A stretch of 7,297 bases of DNA from Alphaproteobacteria bacterium (GTDB taxonomy: Bacteria; Pseudomonadota; Alphaproteobacteria; Rhizobiales; Devosiaceae): assembly GCA_013152625.1 (NCBI GenBank), contig JAADFY010000057.1, forward strand, positions 1 to 7,297. Reading direction: 5' to 3'. The position numbers were made by a program, and so were the translations under genes. The notes below the pieces were generated by a model. The model made no database searches. It saw nothing but the letters and a program-made list of their open reading frames with translations, and was not told the origin of the DNA. Shown here one piece after another: positions 1-5,907 of the stretch (positions within the stretch are counted from its first letter, which is position 1; every line of letters begins with the position of its first letter).

Positions 1-228
1 CTCGGATTTTTTATTGGCGGCTGCTCGCGGGGCTCCCACCTCGCCCCTCGCGATGCGCTTCGCATTTTGCAATGCAACCTGCATCACCGCGCCCCGGACT
101 TGCCACATATGGGGGCAAAAACCATCAAAACCACATCATATCGCCGCCAATTCGCCAACATGAGTTGGCACACAACCTGCAACACCACAGTTGACCGGGA
201 AAAAGTTAACTGCGTACCCGGACGTTAC

Positions 229-265
229 AAAACCCGCCCTTTGACAACGAAGGGCGGGTTTTTTT
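229..265 (+). terminator. Intrinsic (rho-independent) terminator
   Basis: An 11-base-pair stem (231-241 with 250-260, core ACCCGCCCTT/AAGGGCGGGT) encloses an 8-base loop and is followed by seven T residues (259-265). Two A residues at 229-230 can extend the stem into the T tract. Orientation and T tract point to termination of a plus-strand transcript coming from the left, which insulates yggT from it. The A residues at 229-232 are too few to make a strong terminator on the other strand. Confidence 0.88.
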
Positions 266-330
266 CGCCTCTCGTCACCGCTCTTGTTCATGCTCCCTTC
301 AGGGGTTACATAAGCGCAAAGCGAAAACCC

Positions 331-335
331 GGAGG
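331..335 (+). promoter_or_regulatory. Ribosome binding site of yggT
   Basis: GGAGG lies six bases before the ATG at 342. It is a near-ideal Shine-Dalgarno sequence and fixes the yggT start. Confidence 0.8.
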
Positions 336-341
336 CCTTCC

Positions 342-632
342 ATGCGAATCCTGCTCGATGTGTTGCTGATGCTGTTGCAGCTCTATTGGTGGGTTGTCAT
401 AATCATGATCGTCATGAGCTGGCTGTTTGCATTCAAAGTGGTCAACAGCTCCAACCAGTTTGTAGCCTCGTTGTGGCGCATCGTGAACGGGCTGACCGAG
501 CCGGTCCTAAGACCAATCCGGCGGATCATTCCCAACATATCCGGGATCGATTTGTCGCCCCTGGCCCTGTTCATCGGCATCTACGTGGCTCAGCAGGTCA
601 TCATCCAGTATATTCGCCCATATGCCTTCTGA
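342..632 (+). CDS. yggT: YggT family integral membrane protein
   Basis: This is a complete 96-residue member of the YggT family of small inner-membrane proteins. The first half is a long hydrophobic segment (about residues 3-31, rich in Leu, Val, Ile, Met and Trp). A cytoplasmic-type amphipathic region follows with the family hallmark TEPVLRPIRR (52-61) and GIDLSP (68-73), then a second hydrophobic helix (about 73-90). A single repeat of this kind is usual in alphaproteobacteria, whereas the E. coli protein has two. The molecular role of the family is poorly defined; links to osmotic tolerance and cell-envelope or division processes have been proposed. The ATG at 342 is supported by GGAGG six bases upstream. 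The gene sits alone between a terminator on the left and a 207-base gap before hppA. The DUF167 gene often found beside yggT in related genomes is absent here. Confidence 0.9.
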   Translation: MRILLDVLLMLLQLYWWVVIIMIVMSWLFAFKVVNSSNQFVASLWRIVNGLTEPVLRPIRRIIPNISGIDLSPLALFIGIYVAQQVIIQYIRPYAF

Positions 633-645
633 CCGGGCCCGAAAA

Positions 646-676
646 ACAGCTTTTACACCGCCATCCCGCTGTAAAA
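646..676. repeat. Inverted repeat with two competing stems
   Basis: TTTTACA (651-657) pairs with TGTAAAA (670-676) around a 12-base loop. ACAGC (646-650) can instead pair with GCTGT (668-672), so the two stems exclude one another. No T tract follows on the plus strand, so this is a poor terminator for yggT. Read on the minus strand, the ACAGC/GCTGT stem runs into TTTTT, but no minus-strand gene precedes it. Function is unknown. Confidence 0.4.
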
Positions 677-718
677 ACGCAAAAAACGCCCCCCAGGCAG
701 CAAAACACACAAAAACAA

Positions 719-747
719 TTGCCTCATTGAGATCAATTTGGCATACC
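719..747 (+). promoter_or_regulatory. Candidate hppA promoter overlapped by an imperfect palindrome
   Basis: TTGCCT (719-724) and CATACC (742-747), spaced by 17 bases, are a weak sigma-70-type promoter about 95 bases before hppA. Each hexamer matches consensus at three of six positions. The interval 720-743 is an interrupted palindrome centred at 731/732: TGCC (720-723) mirrors GGCA (740-743) and ATTGA (726-730) mirrors TCAAT (733-737), giving nine of twelve complementary pairs. Lying between the hexamers, it would be well placed as an operator. The arms do not match the FNR/FixK box (TTGAT-N4-ATCAA), and I cannot name a regulator. A short self-complementary GCGC-TAAA-GCGC also lies at 779-790 in the leader. 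Confidence 0.3.
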
Positions 748-839
748 CACGCCCACCCCGGCGATCAAAATGGCAAGTGCGCTAAAGCGCTGTCCAAAGT
801 GACGCCTTTTCGGAATAAAAATCAAACGAGGTTGGATTT

Positions 840-2966
840 ATGGATTTAGCACTCTGGCTGATCATACTCGCCGGTGCGCTGTCGATCGTTTACGGCATTG
901 TCACCACCCGCACCTTAATGAGTGCTGATGTTGGCACCGAGCGCATGCAGGAAATTTCCGCCGCGGTGCGCGAAGGTGCCCAAGCCTATCTCAAGCGGCA
1001 ATATCTCACCATTTCCGTTGTCGGGGTGGTCATTTTTGCCATCGCCTGGTGGTTGCTGGGGGTCTATTCGGCCGCCGGTTTTGCTATTGGCGCCATTCTT
1101 TCCGGAGTTGCCGGTTTTATCGGCATGAATGTTTCGGTGCAGGCCAATGTACGGGTGGCGCAGGCCGCCACGACCTCCCTGGCCCGCGGTCTTGATCTTG
1201 CGTTCAAGTCCGGTGCGGTAACAGGCATGCTGGTGGCCGGCCTCGGATTGCTGGGCATTACCGTCTATTTCTTTTACATGACCGCGCTGGCCGGGTTTGA
1301 GCCCACCAGTCGCGTAGTAATCGATGCGTTGATCTCCCTGTCATTCGGCGCCTCGTTAATTTCTATATTTGCCCGTCTCGGCGGCGGCATTTTCACCAAG
1401 GGCGCCGATGTGGGCGCCGATATGGTGGGCAAGGTCGAAGCCGGCATTCCCGAAGACGATCCGCGCAATCCCGCAACCATTGCCGATAATGTGGGGGACA
1501 ATGTGGGCGACTGTGCCGGCATGGCCGCCGATCTGTTCGAGACCTATGTGGTAACCTCGGTGGCCACCATGGTGTTGGCGGCCATCATGCTGCCTGAGGA
1601 AATGAAACTGGCCGGCATGGTTTTGCCGTTGGCCATCGGCGGCGCCTGTGTCATCACGTCGATCATTGGCACCTTTTTTGTCAAACTGGGCCCTTCAAAC
1701 AACATCATGGGCGCCCTTTACAAGGGCATTATTGCCACCGGCGTGCTCTCGCTGATTGCCATATATCCGGTCATCTGGCTGGTATTCGGGTCCATGGATG
1801 TGGATCTGGGCGGCTTTACCCCCATGGGTCTGTACTGGTCGGGCGCCACCGGACTGGCCATTACCGGCCTGATCGTGGTCATTACCGAATATTACACCGG
1901 CACCGGGCGGCGCCCGGTCAATTCCATCGCCGAAGCCTCCATTACCGGCCATGGAACCAACGTCATTCAGGGCCTGGCGGTATCTCTGGAATCCACGGCC
2001 CTGCCGACCCTGGTCATTATTGCCGGCATTATCATCACGTTCAATCTTGCCGGCCTGTTCGGCATTGCCGTGGCGGTGGCCACCATGCTGGCCCTCGCCG
2101 GCATGATCGTCGCCCTCGACGCCTTCGGACCGGTAACCGACAATGCGGGGGGCATCGCCGAAATGGCGGGGCTGCCCGAGGACGTGCGCCGCAACACCGA
2201 CGCCCTGGATGCGGTGGGCAACACCACCAAAGCGGTCACAAAGGGGTACGCCATCGGTTCGGCGGGCCTGGGGGCGCTGGTGCTGTTTGCCGCCTACACC
2301 CAGGACCTGATTTATTTTGCCGAAGATGCACTGCCGGGCACATTCTTTTATGAGATTGGGGAAATTTCCTTCTCCCTGACCGACCCGTATGTGGTTGTCG
2401 GTCTGTTGTTCGGCGGCCTGTTGCCGTTCCTGTTCTCGGGTATGTCGATGACGGCCGTTGGCCGGGCTGCCCAATCGGTGGTGGTTGAAGTGCGCCGCCA
2501 GTTCAAGGAAAAGCCGGGCATTATGGAGGGAACCGAAAAGCCTGACTATGGCCGGGCCGTGGACATGCTGACCAAGGCGGCGATCCGCGAAATGATCATA
2601 CCGTCCATGTTGCCGGTTTTATCCCCCATCGTGGTGTTCTTTACGATTTTGGCCATTGCCGGCAAAGCTGCCGCCCTGACCTCCCTTGGCGCCATGCTGA
2701 TGGGCGTGATTGTCACCGGCCTGTTTGTGGCCATTTCCATGACTGCCGGTGGCGGCGCGTGGGACAATGCCAAAAAGAGCTTTGAAGACGGGTTCGTCGA
2801 TTCAAACGGTGTAAAGCACCTGAAAGGTTCCGAGGCCCACAAGGCGTCGGTGACCGGGGACACCGTCGGTGATCCGTACAAGGACACCGCCGGCCCGGCG
2901 ATCAATCCCATGATCAAGATCACCAACATCATGGCGCTTTTGCTGATTGCGGTTCTGGCGCGGTAA
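840..2966 (+). CDS. hppA: Membrane-bound proton-translocating pyrophosphatase, K+-independent type
   Basis: This is a full-length 708-residue H+-PPase, an integral membrane protein (about 16 transmembrane helices in the family) that couples PPi hydrolysis to proton export across the cytoplasmic membrane. The PPi-Mg binding signature DVGADMVGKVEAG begins at residue 190. The second acidic motif DNVGDNVGDCAG begins at 216, and the C-terminal motif with Asp674, Asp678, Lys681 and Asp682 is intact. GNTTKAVTKG (460-469) carries Lys464 and Thr467, the residues that mark the potassium-independent subclass; potassium-dependent enzymes have Ala and usually Gly/Ala there. Sodium pumping is therefore unlikely. 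The ATG at 840 has CGAGG (827-831) eight bases upstream, and the N-terminus begins directly in the first membrane helix, as usual. A strong terminator follows 26 bases after the stop, so the gene is probably transcribed alone. Its likely role is PPi removal with energy recovery. Confidence 0.97.
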   Translation: MDLALWLIILAGALSIVYGIVTTRTLMSADVGTERMQEISAAVREGAQAYLKRQYLTISVVGVVIFAIAWWLLGVYSAAGFAIGAILSGVAGFIGMNVSVQANVRVAQAATTSLARGLDLAFKSGAVTGMLVAGLGLLGITVYFFYMTALAGFEPTSRVVIDALISLSFGASLISIFARLGGGIFTKGADVGADMVGKVEAGIPEDDPRNPATIADNVGDNVGDCAGMAADLFETYVVTSVATMVLAAIMLPEEMKLAGMVLPLAIGGACVITSIIGTFFVKLGPSNNIMGALYKGIIATGVLSLIAIYPVIWLVFGSMDVDLGGFTPMGLYWSGATGLAITGLIVVITEYYTGTGRRPVNSIAEASITGHGTNVIQGLAVSLESTALPTLVIIAGIIITFNLAGLFGIAVAVATMLALAGMIVALDAFGPVTDNAGGIAEMAGLPEDVRRNTDALDAVGNTTKAVTKGYAIGSAGLGALVLFAAYTQDLIYFAEDALPGTFFYEIGEISFSLTDPYVVVGLLFGGLLPFLFSGMSMTAVGRAAQSVVVEVRRQFKEKPGIMEGTEKPDYGRAVDMLTKAAIREMIIPSMLPVLSPIVVFFTILAIAGKAAALTSLGAMLMGVIVTGLFVAISMTAGGGAWDNAKKSFEDGFVDSNGVKHLKGSEAHKASVTGDTVGDPYKDTAGPAINPMIKITNIMALLLIAVLAR

Positions 2967-2991
2967 TCTGATCCGGGCTCTTCCAGAATTG

Positions 2992-3024
2992 AAAAAGGCC
3001 GGTCGTCTGACCGGCCTTTTTTTT
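2992..3024 (+). terminator. Strong intrinsic terminator of hppA
   Basis: A 13-base-pair perfect stem (2992-3004 with 3009-3021, core GGCCGGTC/GACCGGCC) closes a GTCT tetraloop and runs into eight T residues (3017-3024). The A tract at the start of the stem (2992-2996) means it could also act on the minus strand, though no minus-strand gene ends nearby. Confidence 0.95.
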
Positions 3025-3051
3025 GCATTCCGCGGGTAGCGCCACCATATT
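3023..3051 (+). promoter_or_regulatory. Candidate promoter of the hydrolase-nucleosidase unit
   Basis: TTGCAT (3023-3028), a 17-base spacer and CATATT (3046-3051) match a sigma-70-type promoter moderately (three and four of six positions). It starts inside the T tract of the hppA terminator. Transcription would begin near 3058, leaving a leader of only about a dozen bases that still includes the AGGAG ribosome binding site at 3061-3065. It is the only plausible promoter between the terminator and the hydrolase start. Confidence 0.35.
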
Positions 3052-3070
3052 TTTGCAAACAGGAGAGGTC

Positions 3071-4027
3071 ATGAAATCGGAACAGGTAAAAATTCTGTCG
3101 GGGGAAATCACCCTTGCCGGCACCCTTTGCGCACCGCAAACCCCGGGGCCTCATCCTGTTGTGCTGCTCATACACGGTTCCGGTCCCCTCGACCGCGATG
3201 TCAACACCACCGGGATAAAACTGAACATATTCAATACCATGGCAGAGGTGCTGGCGCGCAAAGGCTTTGCCACCCTGCGTTATGACAAGCGCGGACGTGG
3301 CAAAAGCGGGGGAAAATATTATTCCGCTGGCCATTTTGATCTGGTGGAGGACGCCACCGCGTGCGCGAATTTTCTGGCCGCAAGGAACGAATTCTCAAAT
3401 CTCTATCTGCTCGGCCATTCCGAAGGCACGTTGATTGCGCCACAGGTGGCGGCGCGTTTGGCCGATCCCGCCGGCATGGTGCTGGTGTGTCCGCTCATCG
3501 ACACTATCGAGACGGTATTAATCGATCAGGCCGGTCAGATGGAGCGAGCCATCGCAAACGAAAAGGGCTTTCAGGCCTGGGTAGCGCGGCTTTTTACCTC
3601 GATTTTCGGGTCGCCGACAAAGACCCAGAAAAAGCTGGTGGCGCGGGTAAAAAAGAGCACCAAACCGGTCATCTGGCTCGGCCTGGCCCGACTGCCGGCC
3701 CGCTGGCTGCGCGAACTCATGGCCATCCAGCCAAGAAAACTGTTCGCCAAAGTCACCATCCCGACATTTCTCGTCGGTGCGCAAAAGGACATTCAGTGCA
3801 AGCCGGGGGACGGGGCCGAAATCGCCGCACTGATCGGCGACAAGGCCAGTTTTACCATGATCGACGATTTGACCCACATATTGCGCAAGGACCCCGGCGA
3901 ACATACGTTCTTTTCGTACAAGGCGCTTTTTCGCCAGCCCATGGATACCGAAGTAATTGAGGTAATCTCCGATTGGCTGAGCGCCCAGGAGGAAAAGGCG
4001 AAACAGGAGCGGCCGGTTGGCTTATAA
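3071..4027 (+). CDS. Alpha/beta hydrolase (serine esterase/peptidase-like, substrate unknown)
   Basis: The 318-residue protein has an alpha/beta-hydrolase fold. The oxyanion-hole strand motif is HGSGPLDRD (from His35), followed by RYDKRGRGKS. The nucleophile elbow GHSEG puts the catalytic Ser at 117. The likely acid is Asp240 (in GAQKD) and the likely base His269 (in DDLTH), so the triad is complete. A helical insertion around residues 150-215, rich in Lys and Arg, probably forms the lid. There is no signal peptide, so it should be cytoplasmic. The SGP-DRD pattern resembles COG1073-type esterases such as Thermotoga EstD, but the substrate cannot be read from the sequence. I chose the ATG at 3071 because AGGAG (3061-3065) lies five bases upstream. 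An in-frame TTG at 3023 falls in the terminator T tract and is rejected. The 3' end overlaps the nucleosidase start by 11 bases, suggesting co-transcription and translational coupling. Confidence 0.88.
   Translation: MKSEQVKILSGEITLAGTLCAPQTPGPHPVVLLIHGSGPLDRDVNTTGIKLNIFNTMAEVLARKGFATLRYDKRGRGKSGGKYYSAGHFDLVEDATACANFLAARNEFSNLYLLGHSEGTLIAPQVAARLADPAGMVLVCPLIDTIETVLIDQAGQMERAIANEKGFQAWVARLFTSIFGSPTKTQKKLVARVKKSTKPVIWLGLARLPARWLRELMAIQPRKLFAKVTIPTFLVGAQKDIQCKPGDGAEIAALIGDKASFTMIDDLTHILRKDPGEHTFFSYKALFRQPMDTEVIEVISDWLSAQEEKAKQERPVGL
4005..4009 (+). promoter_or_regulatory. Ribosome binding site deciding a TTG start
   Basis: AGGAG inside the last codons of the hydrolase gene lies seven bases before the TTG at 4017. 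It supports the TTG as the nucleosidase start. No in-frame ATG occurs before the one encoding Met27, which would remove the first active-site segment. Confidence 0.7.
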
Positions 4028-4652
4028 GTTAAAAATAATCGGGGGGCGCCGCCTTTTGTATGTTGTGGCGGCGCGGGCGGAATACGGCGCCCACATGGCT
4101 TCCCGTTTCAGCCCGCTTTTTACCGGCGTCGGCCCGGTGGAAGCGGCGGTGGCGCTTGGGGCAACCCTGGCGGAACTAAAGGCGAATGCAGCGCTTCCCG
4201 ACCTGGTCATATCCCTGGGCTCGGCGGGTTCGAACCGGCTTGAACAGGGTAAAATCTACCTCGTAACACACGTTTCATATCGCGATATGGACGCCTCGGC
4301 GCTCGGATTTGAAAAGGGAAAGGTGCCGTTTCTCGACCAGCCGGTCGATATTGAAATGACACCGCAATTGGCCGGTGTGCCTGGAGTGCGGCTGTCCACC
4401 GGGGCCAATGTGGTCAGCGGCTCCGCCTATGGGCGAATAGATGCTGGAATGGTCGATATGGAAACCTATGCGCATAAACGGGCCTGCCAGCGCTTTGGCG
4501 TGCCGTTGATCGGATTGCGGGGTATTTCCGACGGGGCGGACAAACTGGCGTCCATGAAGGACTGGACACGCGCGCTGGCGGTGATCGATGAGCGGCTGGC
4601 GGTGGTCGTGGACCATCTGGAGGCGGAAATCGTTGCGGGCCGGCTGCCCTGA
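4017..4652 (+). CDS. mtnN: 5'-methylthioadenosine/S-adenosylhomocysteine nucleosidase family protein
   Basis: This 211-residue protein belongs to the PNP/UDP phosphorylase superfamily, MTA/SAH nucleosidase branch. Such enzymes hydrolyse the glycosidic bond of MTA or SAH, releasing adenine for salvage. Visible motifs are ARAEYG with Glu22 (E. coli Glu12 position), TGVGPVEAA (36-44), GSAG (68-71), YRDMDASALGFEKGKVPF (88-105), DMET with Glu149 (ribose-binding, Glu174 position) and RGISDGAD with Asp172 (general acid, Asp197 position). The catalytic residues are therefore present. Two things differ from the E. coli enzyme: it is shorter (about 232 residues there), and the adenine-stacking segment GDAFI is replaced by GANVV (129-133). 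I recall the same look in rhizobial homologues, so this seems a subfamily trait. The TTG start is set by AGGAG and by the family N-terminus. It overlaps the upstream hydrolase by 11 bases. Exact substrate preference is uncertain. Confidence 0.85.
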   Translation: MAYKLKIIGGRRLLYVVAARAEYGAHMASRFSPLFTGVGPVEAAVALGATLAELKANAALPDLVISLGSAGSNRLEQGKIYLVTHVSYRDMDASALGFEKGKVPFLDQPVDIEMTPQLAGVPGVRLSTGANVVSGSAYGRIDAGMVDMETYAHKRACQRFGVPLIGLRGISDGADKLASMKDWTRALAVIDERLAVVVDHLEAEIVAGRLP

Positions 4653-4677
4653 GTAAATTGCGGCTTTTCGCCCGGTG

Positions 4678-5907
4678 TCAGGACTTGCGCCCGGCGGCCA
4701 GATTGCGGGCGGCATAAGATTTCAGCCGCAGGGCATTAAGCTGGATAAACCCTTCGGCATCCTGGTGATCATAGGTGCCCGAGCCTTCCTCGAAGGTGAC
4801 CAGGTCTTCTGAATAAAGCGAAAACGGCGAAGAGCGCCCGATGACCGTGGCCGAACCCTTATAGAGTTTGAGATGCACTTCGCCGGTGACCATGTGCTGG
4901 CTATGATCGATGAGGGCCTGCAACATTTCCCGCTCGGGAGAAAACCAGAAGCCGTTATAAATCAGCTCGGCATAGCGCGGCATCAACTCGTCCTTGAGAT
5001 GGGCCGCCCCCCGGTCCAGCGTTAAACTTTCAATCGCCCGATGGGCGACAAGCAGGATGGTGCCGCCGGGGGTTTCATAAATACCCCTCGATTTCATGCC
5101 CACATAGCGGTTTTCCACCAGGTCCAGGCGGCCAATGCCATGGGCGCCACCCAGCTCGTTCAACCGGGCTAAAAGGGCGGCGGGGGTCAAGGGTTTGCCG
5201 TCAATGGAGACCGCATCGCCTTTTTCAAAGCCAATGGTAATTTTTTGGGCCCTGTCTGGGGCGTCTTCGGGGCGGACGGTGCGCTGGTAGACATATTCGG
5301 GGGCTTCAATGGCGGGGTCTTCGAGCACCTTGCCCTCCGAGGAGGTGTGCAACAGGTTGGCATCGACGGAAAACGGTGCCTCGCCCTGCTTGTCCTTTGG
5401 CACCGGGATTTGATGGTCCCGGGCAAATTCAATGAGTTTGGTCCGGCTTTGTAAATCCCACAGGCGCCATGGGGCGATGACTTTTATGGCCGGATTGAGC
5501 GCATAGGCGGACAATTCAAACCGGACCTGATCGTTGCCCTTGCCGGTGGCGCCGTGGCTGATGGCGTCGGCACCGGTCTCTTCGGCAATTTCCACCAGCC
5601 GCTTTGAAATCAGCGGCCGGGCGATAGAGGTGCCCAGCAGATAAACCCCTTCATAAAGGGCATTGGCGCGGAACATGGGATAAACGAAATCGGCGACAAA
5701 CTCCTCGCGCAGATCCTCGATAAAAATCTGTTTGACCCCCATGAGTTCGGCGGTGGCCCGGGCCGGCTCGATCTCGCCCCCCTGGCCGAGATCGGCGGTA
5801 AAGGTGATGACCTCGCAGCCATATTCGGTTTCAAGCCATTTTAAGATGATCGAGGTGTCCAGGCCGCCGGAATAAGCAAGCACCACCTTGGAAATGTTCT
5901 GGGTCAT
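4678..5907 (-). CDS. argG: Argininosuccinate synthase
   Basis: ArgG condenses citrulline with aspartate using ATP to give argininosuccinate, AMP and PPi, the penultimate step of arginine biosynthesis, in the cytoplasm. The 409-residue protein is full length for the family (about 400). The N-terminal ATP-pyrophosphatase P-loop AYSGGLDTS is at residues 11-19, the ADLGQGGE segment at 38-45, and the citrulline/aspartate-binding signature HGATGKGNDQVRFE at 118-131. ARNLAAGRKS forms the C-terminus. The ATG at 5907-5905 overlaps the rlmN stop codon (ATGA), and only weak purine-rich sequence (GAAAGAA) precedes it, so translation is probably coupled to rlmN. The stop lies 25 bases from the end of the convergent nucleosidase gene, with no clear intrinsic terminator between them. 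No ARG-box-like operator was evident directly upstream, since the start lies inside rlmN. Confidence 0.98.
   Translation of the reverse strand: MTQNISKVVLAYSGGLDTSIILKWLETEYGCEVITFTADLGQGGEIEPARATAELMGVKQIFIEDLREEFVADFVYPMFRANALYEGVYLLGTSIARPLISKRLVEIAEETGADAISHGATGKGNDQVRFELSAYALNPAIKVIAPWRLWDLQSRTKLIEFARDHQIPVPKDKQGEAPFSVDANLLHTSSEGKVLEDPAIEAPEYVYQRTVRPEDAPDRAQKITIGFEKGDAVSIDGKPLTPAALLARLNELGGAHGIGRLDLVENRYVGMKSRGIYETPGGTILLVAHRAIESLTLDRGAAHLKDELMPRYAELIYNGFWFSPEREMLQALIDHSQHMVTGEVHLKLYKGSATVIGRSSPFSLYSEDLVTFEEGSGTYDHQDAEGFIQLNALRLKSYAARNLAAGRKS

Larger units (their letters stand above)
1..341. other. Non-coding left flank with hairpins; no supported gene
   Basis: No convincing gene lies in these 341 bases. 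A plus-strand frame stays open from position 1 to 369, but it runs through a strong terminator (229-265) and into yggT in another frame, so I reject it. On the minus strand an ATG at 84-82 opens a frame that continues off the left edge (28 residues visible, basic and alanine-rich). It has no clear ribosome binding site and I do not recognise it. The segment 154-265 holds three consecutive hairpins: 154-169, 195-221 and the terminator. It is either the 3' end of a transcript entering from the left or a short structured RNA. The yggT leader follows the terminator; TTGTTC (284-289) and TACATA (307-312) with a 17-base spacer form only a poor promoter match. Confidence 0.5.

Noticed and set aside
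1..369. Plus-strand frame open from the left edge through 369
   Set aside because: It crosses a strong intrinsic terminator at 229-265, overlaps the well-supported yggT start in a different frame, and has unremarkable Cys/His/Pro-rich composition with no recognisable domain.
726..737. FNR/FixK-type site in the hppA upstream palindrome
   Set aside because: The inner arms read ATTGA-GA-TCAAT. The TTGA/TCAA half-sites are separated by two bases, not by the spacing of TTGAT-N4-ATCAA, so the match is not acceptable.
622..849. 75-residue plus-strand frame between yggT and hppA
   Set aside because: It begins inside the end of yggT, runs over the hppA start, has no ribosome binding site and contains the palindrome and inverted repeat. 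It is best read as an accidental frame in a non-coding gap.
1695..3334. Two long minus-strand frames (about 260 residues each) opposite hppA and the hydrolase
   Set aside because: They are antisense shadows. Their composition follows from the codon pattern of the opposite strand, and the second spans the hppA terminator and runs into the hydrolase gene.
3361..3960. 199-residue alternative frame inside the hydrolase gene
   Set aside because: The in-frame hydrolase has a complete catalytic triad and a ribosome binding site. The alternative frame is Arg/Gly-rich with no domain and no start signal.
4653..4677. Terminator between the convergent nucleosidase and argG
   Set aside because: Only weak GGC/GCC pairing is visible in and around the 25-base gap, with no T tract of useful length on either strand.
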